DNA of 64,000 bases from Cephalotus follicularis (GCA_001972305.1 BDDD01001764.1:133626-197625), one strand, 5' to 3'; positions 1-11,640 are shown, numbered from the stretch's first letter. The notes: generated from the letters alone by a model not told the origin. Program-made: numbers and translations.

Positions 1-540
1 TGGCAATCCGTACAATCATCATCATCATATAAATCATAAAAATTTAAAACTTAAAATAAATCATAAACTTAAAAAGATCATAAATATAAACCATTATTTG
101 ATGTGTGGATATACAGACCCAGTTCGATACATTTAAAATACACTGCTACAAACCAGTAGATAAAACAAATAAATACATAATATATTCCTTGCGAGTCTGA
201 TCATAATAGCGTACTGTCGAGGATGAGGAACTTACAATGTCTTTATCCCTGATGCTGCTGCGATGTGCCACCACTACCTGTTCCTGTACCTGGCCCATTC
301 TAAGGAATGGGTCAACAACCCTGGGGTTGTGTAGGTTACCACATATACGGGCACATACCAGAGGAAACAGCAATACAAGCAGAGGAGAAAATAATAAATA
401 CGCATGCCTACATGCATGCAAATCACAATCCATAACATAACCTTTATCATCCTTTGTCTTTGGACTACTCTACTCAAACAATACATATCACCTACAGAGG
501 AGACTAGTCCGGTCATCCTATGGTCTGGTCAATACACAAG

Positions 541-765
541 GTTCACCTTTAGGATCACAAGCCCGCGTTATTCTCCTCCAGGTTCACCTGCTGAGCAGAA
601 TTCGCCCTTTGCTCACCTGCTATGCGGTTCACCCTTTGGATCACCAGCTCTTGTGGGATTCACCATTAGGTTCACCATTGGCGGATTCGCCCAAGATCAC
701 CAGCCTCACGGGGTTCACCCCTTGGGCTCACATGCTCTGCGGAATTCTCCCATGTTGGGCTCACC
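541..765. repeat. Degenerate TTCACC-type motif array in LTR A
   Basis: Short words such as GTTCACC, GATCACC, GCTCACC and ATTCGCC recur about every 11 to 18 bases, often alternating a long and a short step (roughly 28 bp per pair). The same array is present in the 5' LTR copy at about 10379-10610. The intervening bases differ. Function is unknown; compare the GTCGAC arrays of the other LTRs. Confidence 0.65.
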
Positions 766-1259
766 AGCCTGGGACCATCTATCTAAGTCTTTTCCTTTTT
801 CATTCCATTTTCTACTTCTATTTCCTTCCCTTAATTATTTCCCTTTTAATTCCTTTAGCATTCTTAATCATTTCTTAATCCAAACCAGGGCTCACCATTG
901 TGCGTGGCACCTTCCATGCACAAGGTTCACCTGAAAGCGTGCATGGCGCATGCAGGCCATAATCATCAATGCGCTTCCCATATACGTATGCACACATACT
1001 TTCTCCATTACTTTCTTCCTTATCTGCCCGGGGTACAGATACATACATATTTCCTTTCTTTGTGAATGCATACAGGGGACAATACATTAGCCGGGGACGT
1101 ACGCAACTCTAACCATTTCTCTTCTTCATGCCGCATGCAGAGGACATCCTCATCCTGCAACACTAGCAAGGGAACACGCCAGCTCGATTACTTACACGGC
1201 AATGGCAGGGGAGAATTTGTCGCTGCCACCTACTTTGGTGAAGGCAGAGAAGAGCTTGG

Positions 1260-1990
1260 CACTGCGTATGGCATACCCAGGGCAAGGGTTCCCTGGTGTT
1301 GGCTCCTATGACGAATGTCACCCCTGGAGTTGGCATCCCCGGGCGTTACTCCTCTAGCTTCTGTATTCCTTGGCACCCGTCTTCCCAGGCTTCATTGGCT
1401 CAGGGTATGCCTCCCCGGGCTTTCATCCGTAGCACCTCGGCACCGGCTCCCACGCATCACCACTTCGGCCACGCCAGGCATAAGGCATCCCTGGCATGGT
1501 AGGGAGGTCAGCATGGTAGTGGAGAGCCATGGACGGTTCCCCTAGCACCTGGTTTGACACCCCCGAGATGTGGCTACCTGGGCGTCACCACTTCAGTCAC
1601 TTATCTTTCCGGGCGTCATCACTTCGGGTGCCCTTGGTATGGCTGCACGGCTCCCCTAGTAACACCACCTCGGGCATATGGCTCCCCAAACATGGGTAGA
1701 GGAGCTCGGCACTTCACCTCCCCAGTGCCAATGGCATTTCTCCCCAGCGTCTCAAGCATTTCTTCCCCGGAACCTCTGGCATGTCACCACTTCGGCACAT
1801 GGCTCTCCGACACTTGTAGAGGAACTCGACCCAGGCCTGACATGGTGTACAGGGATCACGTATGGCACATTTTGGACACATTCTTGGTGCATGTTGGCAG
1901 TGGAGGAAGCTCAGTTGATTGCCGGCGAGGAGCTCGGCACGTCGCCATGCTCAGACGCATGGCCAGGAGAGCTCAACACCACTTCAACAT
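1260..1990. repeat. Degenerate GC-rich motif array in LTR A (CCCCGGGCRT / CACCACTTCGG words)
   Basis: Words resembling TCCCCGGGCGT, CACCACTTCGG and GAGCTCGGCAC recur many times with variable spacing of roughly 20 to 30 bases. The first part is also in the other LTR copy (about 11105-11217). The stretch is richer in G+C than the rest of the LTR. It may be an old tandem repeat or a regulatory array. Confidence 0.55.
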
Positions 1991-2935
1991 TTCTATCCAT
2001 AGAGTCGTTGTGCGAAGTGTAAAGTTTTTATAACTAGGATGCATTAAATGGAGAAGGGGAGATGACCACATGTGGAACGCGTGGTTCCAGGTACAGCGCT
2101 AAAAGCCAGGGAACAAAATGCACACCTCATGTGCGTATGATTCTATAAAGCCTTTCACTAGGGGGCAAACACTCATGTTTTACTCTTTTTATATATACAT
2201 AAAGCTAACATAATTACAATAGCACAATCATAATAAAAAAGCAACCAAACAAGCACTGGACGTACACAAAAGACAAACATCAAAACACGAAAAAATGCAC
2301 ACGCAAATATGCTGGTAGGCACTCAGACATGGAGTAACCTACCTGGAAGGTGGTTGAAAACGGAGATCGCTTCCGCCTCCTAAATTCTGGACTTTCATCC
2401 AACACTGGTCTGCTACACACCTTTACCCTTGCTCATTTCTCCGTCCTTATACCATCCTTGCTCCCAGGGAATGAGTATTTATACCATCAGAGTGCAAGGG
2501 ACATGGGGGATCCATGGACAACACCCACTTTGTCTCCTTCTTCACACTCTCTCATTCTCCCGAATTCTCTAGATCAATTGTGCAAGAAAATGGCCAAAAG
2601 CATGTCTGAAGGGTCCATTTGCATTTTTATAATGGCCATTAGAAGAGTCTAGAACTCTTGAGGGAGCTCTTACTGGTGCAGGCCTTTTCGCTGGGCTTGG
2701 GCCAGCCTCCTCCCACTTGGGCCAAATTAGACTTTCCACTTACAAGCCCCAAAAACCAATTACTACAATAAATCCAGCCCAAGGAGAAAAACATATTCTT
2801 TTTAGCCCAAGTTCACAAATTATATTCCATGAAGGCCCAAATAAATACATCATAAAATTCGGGCCCAGCCCAAAAAGGCAGGAAAATAATTACAAATCCC
2901 AATAATAATATTTAATAATATTTAGGGCTCTTACA

Positions 2936-2950
2936 TCCTCCCCTCCTAAC
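2936..2950 (-). other. Polypurine tract of element A
   Basis: On the minus strand this reads GTTAGGAGGGGAGGA and directly abuts the LTR start TGTAAGAGCC. Such a tract primes plus-strand DNA synthesis in LTR elements. Confidence 0.85.
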
Positions 2951-2979
2951 AGAAATCTCGTCCCAATATTTCCTAGGAT

Positions 2980-4100
2980 GAAAATAACTGGGGGTATTTA
3001 GCCTGCATATCATCTTATCTTTCCCAAGTACCTTCTTCCACTCCGTGGTATTGCCATAATACCATTACTAACGGAATGGTTTTGCTCCTTAGCTATTTAA
3101 TCCGTCGGTCCAGAATCTGGATAGGTATCTCTTCGAAACTCAAATTCGTTCTCAACTCCAATGGCTCCCATCATAAAACTTGAAAAGGGTCGGGATGGTA
3201 ATTCCGCAGCATCGAAACCTGAAACACGTCGTATACATCCTCCAAGCTGGGTGGTAAGGCAAGTCGATAAGTGACAGCGCCCACTCTCTCAAGGATTTCA
3301 AAAGGTTCTATAAACTGAGGGGTCAAATTCCCTTTCTTTCCGAACCTCATAATTCCTTTAGTCGGAGAGACTTGAAGGAATACATGATCGCCTACAGCGA
3401 ACTCCAATTCACGCCTACGGTGGTCTGCATAACTTTTCTATCTGCTTTGTGCTGTATGGAGTCTTTCCTAGATAACCTTTGCCTTCTCAATAGTGTCTTG
3501 TACAAGCTTGGGTCCCACAAGACTCTGTTCACCCACTTTGAACCAACAGATCAGGGTTCTGCATTTTCTTCCATAGAGAGCCTCGAATGGTGCCATACCA
3601 ATACTGGCGTGAAAAGTGTTGTTGTATGAGACCTCTACTAAGGGTAAATGGTCTTCCCAACTACCTCCCCAATCGAAAACACATGCCCGTAGCATGTCTT
3701 CCAGAGTCTGAATGGTCCTTTTAGACTGTCCATGAGTCTAGGGATGGAAAGCTGTGCGGACTTAGTAAAGAGATCGATGATCACCCATATAGCATCACGG
3801 CCATTCCTCGTTCCAGTTAGTCCTACCACAAAATCCATCGTTACGTGTTCCCATTTCCACAGTGCCACAGGCAACGACTGTAATAGTCCTTCTAGTCTTT
3901 GGTGTTCTGCTTTAACCTGTTGGCATGTCAAACAGGAAGCAACGTACTCTGCTATCTCTTTCTTCATGTTGTTGCACCAATCGTCCAGCTTTAAATCCCG
4001 GTACATCTTGGTACTCCCTGGATGTACGGAGAAACTGGAGCGATGCACTTGTGACAACAGTTCATCCTTCATGTCTTTATTGTTAGGAATACACATTCTA
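2980..4100 (-). pseudogene. Element A integrase and chromodomain-like tail, with an internal deletion
   Basis: Reading leftward from 4096, the N-terminal zinc finger is visible (His pair in VHRSSFSVHPG, Cys pair in CLTCQQVK), followed by the first catalytic Asp in TMDFVVGL. Shortly after TKSA the sequence jumps, near 3735-3765, to a remnant of the HPQTDGQS motif in another frame, so the segment with the second catalytic Asp (SDRD in relatives) is lost. The rest follows in pieces: [13 protein letters not shown] (3695-3468), the GDHVFLQVSPTKG and FEILERVG segment (3407-3171), and a tail QYHGVEEGTWE near 3020-3060 that resembles the chromodomain start. Integrase would insert the cDNA into the genome; this copy cannot. 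Confidence 0.85.
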
Positions 4101-4704
4101 CCTTGGTATCAGATTAATCCGTCTTCAAACCTTCATCTTCACTCAAAGCTAATCTAAGCAAGTCTCCATCATTGCTCTGAGCTTCGCGGATTCGGTCTAT
4201 TAGCCATGGACGTGTCTGAATATGAGCAATGGTTAGGCAAGCTAATCGATGATTGAGGGCGTCTGCAAAAACATTAGGTTTGCCTTGATGGTACTGTATT
4301 TCACAGTTATAGTCGTTGAGCAATTCCATCCATCTGTATTGTCTCATATTCAGGTCCTTCTGTGAGAACAAGTACTTTAAGCTCTTGTGATCGGTATACA
4401 CCTCAAACTTCGTACTGTATAAGTAGTGCCCCCATTTACGTAGCGTGAACACTATCGCTGCTAACTCAAGATAGTGAGTTGGGTAGTTCTCCTTATGGGG
4501 CTTTAACTTGCTCGAGGCGTATGCGATCAGTCTCCCATTCTGCATAAGGACACAACCCCAGCCACTACCTGATGCGCCACAGTAAACAACAAAACCTTCG
4601 TTGCCTTCTGGTAAGGCTAGGACTGGCGTAGTAGTCAGACGATGCTTTAACTCTTGGAAACTCCATTCACAAGCATCATCCCAGACAAAAGCTACAATCT
4701 TCTG
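4101..4704 (-). pseudogene. Element A RNase H domain and connection to integrase
   Basis: The longest open piece runs 4545-4114 and contains IAYASSKLKPHKENYPTH, the YTDHKSL motif and ADALNHR, all typical of Ty3/gypsy RNase H. Just upstream (about 4546-4605) the first catalytic motif reads VYCGASGSGWG, where relatives in this window have D in place of the first G, so a catalytic Asp is lost. RNase H removes the RNA strand during reverse transcription. The frame reads straight on across the solo LTR H insertion into the segment at 7528, which confirms that H split one gene. Confidence 0.88.
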
Positions 4705-4942
4705 TGTAATATCCCATTTTTCTGTATATATTTTTTGGGCTTTTCGATATGTTTCGTATGGGCTGTCGATTTTTTTTCGGTTTGTTTTGCTTGTGGCTAG
4801 ACTAAGCGGGTTTTTGCATTAGCCTAGTGGGTTTTGATATTAAGTCTATGAATAAATAAAACATTTTTTTGGCTTTTTATCTATTTGTTAAAACCTAATT
4901 TCAACACTTAAACATTGAGAAACCCTAATTTTGCATTAAAAA

Positions 4943-5012
4943 TTCTTTTCTCTCTCTCTCCCTCTCTCTCTCCCGGCCACCCTCTCTCTCCCGTTCTCTC
5001 TCCCCTCTCTAC
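4943..5012 (+). repeat. Pyrimidine-rich (CT)n tract in LTR H
   Basis: A run of CTCTCT/CCTCTC about 240 bases into the LTR. LTRs C (about 18880-18965) and D (about 23225-23340) have a pyrimidine-rich tract at a similar distance from their start, so the tract is a shared element of these LTR families. It may lie near the transcription start, but no start site can be proved. Confidence 0.7.
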
Positions 5013-6381
5013 TGCTGGCATCGGTATCGGTACTGATATGGTGCCGACGAAGGCACCGGTTGAACCCCCACAACCTCCTGAGTCCACCGGACCCAACCTC
5101 CGGGCTGAAGAACGTCCCAATCGGCGTGCGCAACGTCTTCTCTCCTCGCCACTGTTTGGCATCGATTCTCCCTCTCTGGTGATCGTCACGACAAGACGAT
5201 CACATATTCGGCATCCTGGTGTCGAGGGTAAGCGAACCTGACCAGTCCCGACCCTTGGCGACACCGGAAAAGCAGATCGGCGCAAAGCAAGCAGCAGTCA
5301 AAAGCGTTCGTTCCGACCAAAGGAGGCGGCACCATGGAAAACGCGCCTTGGATATGGAATCACCGGCCTCAAACGCTCCAGATCGGCTCTTCTCAGTGTT
5401 TGACCGGCGATGCGTGACAGACACGAGCCGGCCAACGACAGTCCGTGAGCCCGCGCGCGGCTGTCTTCGGCGACATGTTTTCGGACAGTTTTCCGACTCC
5501 GCTCTTCGCATAGGTGTGATCCGTTCCAGTTTCGCGATGTGATTGTGTCTCTGTGCTCTGTTTTGACTGCTTTCGGTAAACTCTGAACCCTACTCCATTA
5601 AATTCTATTTTTGATTGAATTATGCATTTATGTAATCGTTTTACGATATTATGAGCTGAACTAGTATTATGATTCGAAGTTGGATGAATTGGACCAATTG
5701 GACTTAGCTTAGTGGATTCAAAATTATGTTTAGATGAGACTTCTGCGAATTGGACGTATTAAACCTATTGTTATCTTATATGGTCATGATTGGTGTACAA
5801 TGACCCATGAGTTGAGGTCTGATTTTATTTCAAGTCCTTATGAGAACGATTTTATTTTTGTTAGATGTTTGCAACAACCGAGGAGCGGTCTAGAGAAGTC
5901 TTGATTTATATTCTTAAGGTTATTTTGGTGATTGCATGAGGTACGGATGTTTCGTTCCTTCATACACTCCTACTATTTTTATAGTAAAGAGATAGTTTTG
6001 CTTTATTGAATAACGTACGAATTTTTCTGCTCTTTGGCTTATTCCTTCGGTCTTACTGAAATAAATATGTTTTGTATGGATGTCCTTCTTTCTTTGGCCA
6101 TATGATTTTATTGGAACTATTCCGTTTCACTTATATGATTCCTTTGATTTTATGAAACTCCGTTATGCTTTGAAATTCGATATGTTTTGAAATAAAGTCG
6201 GTAAGATATTTTTGTGAAAATAAATGTTTCCCGACTTTATATTTTGGCTTTGAATGTTTATGAAATGTTATGAAACCTCGAATATTTTATAAAATCTGTT
6301 TTACTACTAAAGTTTAATGTCATCGGTTTTATAAACTAAGTATGACTTTCACATTCTAAAGTATACGGATTTTGGATTTGA

Positions 6382-6449
6382 TAAACGAACATGACTTTCA
6401 CCCTAGGAAGTTTGTTAAACGAACATGACTTTCACCTTAGGAAGTATGT
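6382..6449 (+). repeat. Two-copy 34-bp tandem repeat in LTR H
   Basis: Two adjacent copies beginning TAAACGAACATGACTTTCAC at 6382 and 6416, differing at two positions or so. A weaker third copy (ATGACTTTCACATTC) lies just before at about 6340. Confidence 0.8.
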
Positions 6450-6473
6450 TAACTTTGGATATACAGAGATATT

Positions 6474-6645
6474 TCCCACCTAGGGGGTGTACCATAGGCA
6501 CGTCGTGGGCCTGGCACAGGGACGTGACACTTCCGTAGCGGTGTGATTAGTCTACGGTGTCTCTCTTTGTTTTGAATAAGTCCCATGAGGTGGACTTATG
6601 GATCCGCTATGTGATAGAGGCGTATGGGTCGATCCTAGGATATGT
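6474..6645 (+). other. Conserved LTR block shared by H, C, D and J
   Basis: The core GTACCATAGGCACGTCGTGG and the following ACTTCCGTAGCGGTGTGATT are nearly identical at 20441-20600 (C) and 24864-25035 (D), with a more diverged copy at 44227-44400 (J). Flanking LTR sequence is far less similar, so this block looks constrained. Its role is unknown. Confidence 0.75.
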
Positions 6646-7527
6646 TATGGATTCGGATTTTGGGGATTGATTGTGTAGTGCCGTACACGTCTTTCCGTCG
6701 GAGCATGTGGGCCTCATGAACCCCTTGCACTTATGTATATGTACTTTGGATCTCTATTATGAGATTTCGGATTCGGATAAGTCTCTGTTATATGTTTTGG
6801 ATCTCTATTATGAGATATCGGAATGGGATATGTTTTGTTTTGAAACCCTTTTTAACTCGGACGATGTTAGAGAGATTTTGAGTATCGTTTTGAATATTGT
6901 TTTGGGATTTTTGATTTGCATTGAAACTTGGATTATGCTTTGAAAATTAGATTTTGCTTTCAGATATCGTTTTTGAAATTTGTTAACGTTTTGAAATTCG
7001 GATATTGGTTTTGAGTTGATAGAACTGTTTATAATTATTTTATACATGTGTCGTATGATATTTTAAGGTTCATGTATTTTCTATATTTTAAATTATCATT
7101 TTATATTTTATGATTCTATATCCGTACTGAAGTTTGCTCAGCCCCGTTTTTGTTTCCATGCGGCAGGTTTTCAGAGACAGCATGGGCAAGTGTGATGAGA
7201 GAGTTACCCTATGTCAGAGGATCATCTAGGAGTTTGATCTGGTTATGTTTTTAGTAGTGATATGGTCGTGTATAGGCCAGTTATCTAAACAGTATTGTGA
7301 TTTTTGGATTATGACATTTTGGTCTATGATAAAGTTTTCAGATTATGTTTCAGATTCAGTTTATGTTTCATGATTATACATGTTTTCTGATTTTTTAGAA
7401 CCACCACGTATTGATGATGATTAATACTAAGATTAAGATCTTTGATATGTTTTAGTTCAGTTTTGTGTGACACACCAATCCCGAATTGGGAGTGATCCCG
7501 GTTCTGAATCGGGGGTGTTACATTCTG

Positions 7528-8400
7528 TGTCAATCGAGTCAGAGGTGTTGCTATCTTTGAAAAGCCTTCTACAAACCGACGGTAGTTTCCTGCCAAGCCA
7601 AAAAAAGCTCCGGACCTCCGTCACATTTGTTGGTCGCTTCCCGTTTTTTTTTCTTTACTCCTTCGATCTTTATAGGATCTACTGACAATCCAGCACTGGA
7701 TATAACGTGACCAAGGAATGTCACCTATGATAACCAGAATTCACACTTGATAAACTTGGCATACAACTGGTGGTCTCTGAGAGTGTGTAAAGCCAAGTAC
7801 AGGTGTTCACCATGCTCTTTCATGGACTTCAAATATATCAGAATGTCATCTATTAACACCACGATAAACCGATCCAGATATGGACTGAATTCATGTTCAT
7901 CAGACTAATAAATGTAGCAGGGGCATTGGTCACCCCAAAAGGCATTACCACGAATTCGTAGTGTCCATATCATGATCTGAACGCGGTCTTCGGAATATCC
8001 TCTGCTCTAACTCGGAGCTGGTGATATCCGGATTTCAAATCAAATTTTGAAAACACTGAAGATCCCTTTAGCTGATCAAACAGATCGTTGATGTGCGGCA
8101 ATGGATACTTGTTCTTGACTTTCACTTTGTTTAGTTGCCGATAATTGATACACATTCTCAGGGATCCATCCTTCTTCTTCATGAACAAGACCGGTGCTCC
8201 CCACGGGGATACACTGGGTCTGATAAAACCTTTATCCAACAACTCCTGTAATTGCACTTTCAATTCCTTTAACTTAAGAGGGGCCATCCAGTAAGGAGCT
8301 GTCGATATTGGAGCTGTTCTTGGTAGGAGATCTATAGAAAACTCGTCATCTCTCTCAGGAGGTAAGGATGTCAGTTCTTACGGAAATATATCCGGGTATT
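7528..8400 (-). pseudogene. Element A reverse transcriptase (fragmented)
   Basis: Reading leftward: [57 protein letters not shown] and PKTAFRS (ORF 8287-7970), then after a stop the [12 protein letters not shown] segment, a catalytic IDDIL near 7835-7850, and NYRRFVEGFSKIATPLTRLT near 7596-7530. This is the Ty3/gypsy RT core in the right order. The motif MCINYRQL has Asn where relatives have Asp (CIDYR). Frameshifts and stops split the frame. The far end is continuous in reading frame with the RNase H part beyond solo LTR H. Confidence 0.88.
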
Positions 8401-8979
8401 CGCAAACCACGGGAACATCCTCCAACTTTGGTGTCCATTTACTGTCATCTGTAACATGTGCCAGGTAAGCAGAACAACCCTGTCTCAAGAGTCTGTCAGC
8501 CTGAAAAGCATATATCATGGAAACTGGTTGATGATCTAACGTCGCGATAAACTGGAACGGAGACTGCCCTGGAAAATGGAAGGTTACAACCTTCCTATTA
8601 CAATCCATATATGCATAATGTTCTGACAGCCAATCCATACCAGAATCATATCACGTTCATCCATCGGCAACACTATAAGGTCTGCCGGAAGAACATGTCC
8701 AGAAATCTCAATGGCACAAGATCTACACACCCATTGGGAGGTAGTCGACTCTCCTACTGGTGTGCTGACCGCTATCAGAAATGGTAAAGGCTCGGGCTCC
8801 ACATTCATACGACTTATAAAATGACAAGCATTATATGAATGGGACGAGTCTTGATCAATCAAAGTCTGTGCCAAAGGCTGAGATACATAAACCATACCTC
8901 CAATCACTGAGGGTGATCCAGCTGCAGCTCGTTGATCCAAAGCATATCCTCTTCCTTGTACTGAAGGAGCGGATCCCAT
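8378..8979 (-). pseudogene. Element A aspartic protease and linker to RT (degraded)
   Basis: The 8979-8584 frame contains GGMVYVSQPLAQTLIDQDSSHSYN, aligning with the protease active site DSGASHSF of element B; here the catalytic triplet reads D-Q-D, so activity is lost. The typical DLIVLPMDERDMIL segment follows. A frame change leads into 8638-8378, with MDWLSEHYAYMDC and the acidic VVCEYPDIFP that precedes RT. The protease would cut the Gag-Pol polyprotein. Confidence 0.82.
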
Positions 8980-9720
8980 CGGCTGCTTGCCACGGTCTCC
9001 ATGTGAATTGGTACTAGGGCGGCCTTGCTGGAAACTTCCCTATTATCGGTTTGCACCTTGTCCCATTTGACCTCCTATGTTAAACTGATTCTGTGGACAG
9101 TGAGTAGATATATAATCTGGAGCTCCACAAGTCCAACACCGACCATCTTTCCACCAGCAATCCTCAGAAGCATAGTTGGACCGACCACAATATACACAGG
9201 GTTCAACAGACTCCTATTCACCATCGGTACGTTTAGAAGAACCTCTTTGTGAAGTCGTCCTCTGCTGACTCCTCTGGCGTGTATCACGACCGGGTGTTCT
9301 CGGCTGAGAACCACGAGATTGCCTTCCCAACCTCGAAGGTCCTGCTGGGCTACCAACACTACGGGGAGATTCTTCCCGTGTTAGCCCTAGAAATTCAGCT
9401 TCTCTCTTATCAATCTCTACTTTAAAAACATCCAAGAGTAACTGTCACTGGAAGACTCAATCAACTTCCACCAGTGTTCCGCTTCACACATTTAACATAT
9501 ACATTGCATAAGTCATACAATTAACTTATTATCGCCCGTATTCTCCTCATAAGTCCTCTGGGTTCCTGTCGTATAGAAGTAGCAGCTTCGGCTCCATGAG
9601 CCACATTTACTTCCTCTTATCTTTCCTTATTTCTATGGGTACGTCTCATCGATGGCCCAGACCTCTCTCCTCGTACACTTTTACTTTGTCGTCCTTCCAT
9701 TCTGATTCATAAAAGAATGG
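8980..9720 (-). pseudogene. Element A gag remnant with capsid region mostly lost
   Basis: The start region (about 9700-9600) encodes a basic Arg/Ser-rich stretch like the gag starts of B and I. The middle, where B and I carry the capsid helices, is reduced to a short AEHWWKLIE-like remnant near 9440-9480. A basic linker rich in Arg, Ser and Gly (9435-9214) leads to a zinc knuckle near 9100-9160 reading CWTCGAPDYISTHC, in which the His of the CCHC pattern is Tyr. Gag would form the particle and bind RNA. Stops occur throughout. Confidence 0.75.
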
Positions 9721-9784
9721 GTCAATATCCACACATTTATCTTATTTCCACTTGCCAAGGGCCCTATCCCAGTATATCCAGAAT

Positions 9785-9802
9785 AGTACGGCTCTGATAC
9801 CA
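9785..9802 (-). other. Primer binding site of element A (initiator tRNA-Met)
   Basis: The minus strand reads TGGTATCAGAGCCGTAC, complementary to the 3' end of plant initiator tRNA-Met. It lies five bases inside the LTR end at 9808. Confidence 0.93.
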
Positions 9803-9807
9803 AAACT

Positions 9808-11217
9808 TGTCATGCCCTGAACCGTGGGTTGGGCCCCATGACTCGGCACGTGACAATCCGTATAATAATCATCATCACCATTAATCATAAAAATTAAACT
9901 TAAAATAAATCAAAAACATAATCCTTTCTTTAATGTGTGGATATACATACCCAGTTCGATACATCAGAAATTCACTGCTACAACTAGCAGGTAAAATAAA
10001 TAAATACATATTTATTTCTTCCAATCTGATCATAAAGCGCATAATCGAGGAGGAGGAGCTTAAGATATCTTTATCCTTGGTGCTGCTGCGATGTGCCTCC
10101 ACTACCTGTTCCTGTACCTGGCCCATTCAAAGGAATGGGTCAGCAACCCCGTGCAGGGAGGGAAGGGGTGTAGGTTACCACATATACGGGCACATACCAG
10201 AGGAAACAACAATACAAGCAGAGGAGAAAATAATAAATATGCATGCATACATGAATGCAGATCACACTCCATAACATAATCGTTATCATCCTTTGTCTTC
10301 AGACTACTCTACTCAAACCATACATATCACCTACAGAGGAGTCTAGTCCGGTCATCCTATGGTCGGTTCAGTGTACAAGGTTTACCTTTTGGCTCACCAG
10401 CCCACGGTATTCTCCTGCAGGTGCACCTACTTAGCGGAATTTGTCCTTTGCTCACCTAATCTGCGGTTCACCCTTTGGATCACCAGCTCTGGCGGAATTC
10501 ACCCTTAGGTTCACCATCGGCGGATTCGCCCGAGATCACCAACCTCGCGGAGTTCGCACGTTGGGCTCCCATACTCTATGGAATTCTCCCCTGTTGAGCT
10601 CACCCGCTTGGGACCATCTATCTAAGTATTTTCCTTTTTCATTCCATTTTCTAATTCTATTTCCGTCCCTTAATTATTTCCCTTTTCATTCCTTTAGCAT
10701 TCTTAATCATTTCTTAAGCCAGACCAGGGCTCACCATTCTGCATGGCACCTTCCATGCACAAGGTTCACCTCAAAGAGTGCGTGGCGCATGCAGGCCATA
10801 ACCATCAATGCGCTGCCCACAAACGTATGCATACATACTTTCTCCATTACTTTATTCCTTATCTGCCCGGGGTACACATACATACATATTTCCTTTCTTT
10901 TTGAATGCATAGACGGGACAATACATTACCCGGGGACGTACACAACTCTAATCATTTCTCTTCTTCATGGCCCATGCAGAGGACATCCTCGTCCTGCAAC
11001 GCTAGCCAGGGAACACCCCAGCTCAATTACTTACACGGCAATGGCATGGTAGAATTTGTCGCTGCCACCTACTGAGGTGAAGGCAGAGAAGAGCTTGGCA
11101 CTACTAATGGCATACCCAGGGCAAGGGTTCCCTGGCGTTGGATCCTCTGGCGAATGTCACCCCTGCCGTTTGCATCCCCGGGCGTGACTCCTCTGGCTCC
11201 TATCTTCCCTGGCACCT
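9808..11217 (-). repeat. 5' LTR of element A, truncated by insertion of element B
   Basis: Starts TGTCATGCCCTGAACC at 9808 and aligns with 1-1380. It stops at 11217, where element B begins; the five bases before B are CACCT. The remaining 1.5 kb of this LTR should lie beyond B but is not in the window, in line with a later deletion. It carries the TTCACC-type array at about 10379-10610. Confidence 0.9.
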
Positions 11218-11608
11218 TGTCACGCCCTGGTTTTGACAAACGCACATAAAGTGGTAAAGGCAATTAACATTAAAATTCAGCTCGTGTAAATACCATAAAA
11301 CTTAAACTTTTAAACCAGATATCAGTTGCGAAAGCATTTAAACTCATAAGCTAAAAGCACGTAACGTGTATCCCATACTACACGCTACTCCATACAATCC
11401 GTTTTGTTAAAAGCCCATAAACTGAGCGTGATTCATAATACATTAAAATAAAACCCATGGTTAAACAAACACACAAGTACGGTACATCAAAAGTCCTTAA
11501 AAAAACCAGTTTATTACAATTCAGGAGAATCATAAAACCAACAACAACATAAAGACTTTTTCTTCGTCCAAGCTGGTCCAACCGATCCACTGCATCAATC
11601 TGTAAAGT

Positions 11609-11640
11609 AGGGGGTTAGCCTTTGTCCTCACTCAGCTAAG
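11609..11640 (-). other. Conserved LTR block (TTAGCCTTTGTCCTCAC) in B
   Basis: The plus strand reads GGGGGTTAGCCTTTGTCC then TCACTCAGCTAAG. Near-identical copies are at 18519-18558 (B 5' LTR), 32861-32900 (E), 42287-42320 (F), 45634-45668 and 52945-52980 (I). It may mark the R region or the polyadenylation area of these LTRs; that is inference. Confidence 0.7.

Larger units (their letters stand above)
1..2935 (-). repeat. 3' LTR of element A (about 45 bp missing at the window edge)
   Basis: Bases 1-1380 align with 9850-11217, the other LTR of A. In element orientation the LTR starts TGTAAGAGCC at 2935, directly after a polypurine tract. Its far end (CAGGGCATGACA, seen in the other copy at 9808) lies just left of the window. 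It holds two degenerate short-motif arrays, listed separately. The small open frames over it have no recognisable domain and sit in LTR sequence, so no gene is called. The stretch 2040-2935 shows no further structure that I can recognise. Confidence 0.9.
4705..7522 (+). mobile_element. Solo LTR H (2.8 kb), same family as J
   Basis: The LTR starts TGTAATATCCC and ends GGGGGTGTTACA. The 5-bp target duplication TTCTG is exact on both sides (4700-4704 and 7523-7527), and the interrupted RT/RNase H frame of A resumes directly. No primer site, coding domain or second LTR is inside, so this is a solo LTR left by recombination between two LTRs. The end sequence (two AATCGGG-containing repeats) closely matches the end of J at 45060-45117. 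Orientation is plus, taken from the match to J, C and D. Open frames near 4915-5540 lack any domain and are not called. Confidence 0.93.
1..11217 (-). mobile_element. Element A: Ty3/gypsy chromovirus-type retrotransposon, decayed, interrupted by solo LTR H
   Basis: Read on the minus strand this is a full LTR element: 5' LTR at the right (9808-11217, cut short by element B), tRNA-Met primer site, gag, protease, RT, RNase H, integrase, chromodomain-like tail, polypurine tract and 3' LTR at the left (entering from beyond the window edge). The gene order with integrase last is that of Ty3/gypsy. The LTR of about 3 kb and the chromodomain-like tail suggest the Tekay/Del clade; the clade is an inference from recognition, not from a tree. 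Every coding domain carries stops, frameshifts or deletions, so the copy cannot be autonomous. It is the oldest host element of the left half, since B and H are inserted in it. Confidence 0.9.

Noticed and set aside
404-934. 176-codon open frame rich in Phe, Pro and Ser
   Set aside because: It lies over the TTCACC motif array of LTR A and owes its composition to that repeat. The related frame in the other LTR (10441-11052) differs in sequence and frame ends, and no domain is recognisable.
4915-5542. Several overlapping open frames on both strands in LTR H
   Set aside because: They sit in a GC- and CT-rich part of a solo LTR, overlap each other, and show no known domain.
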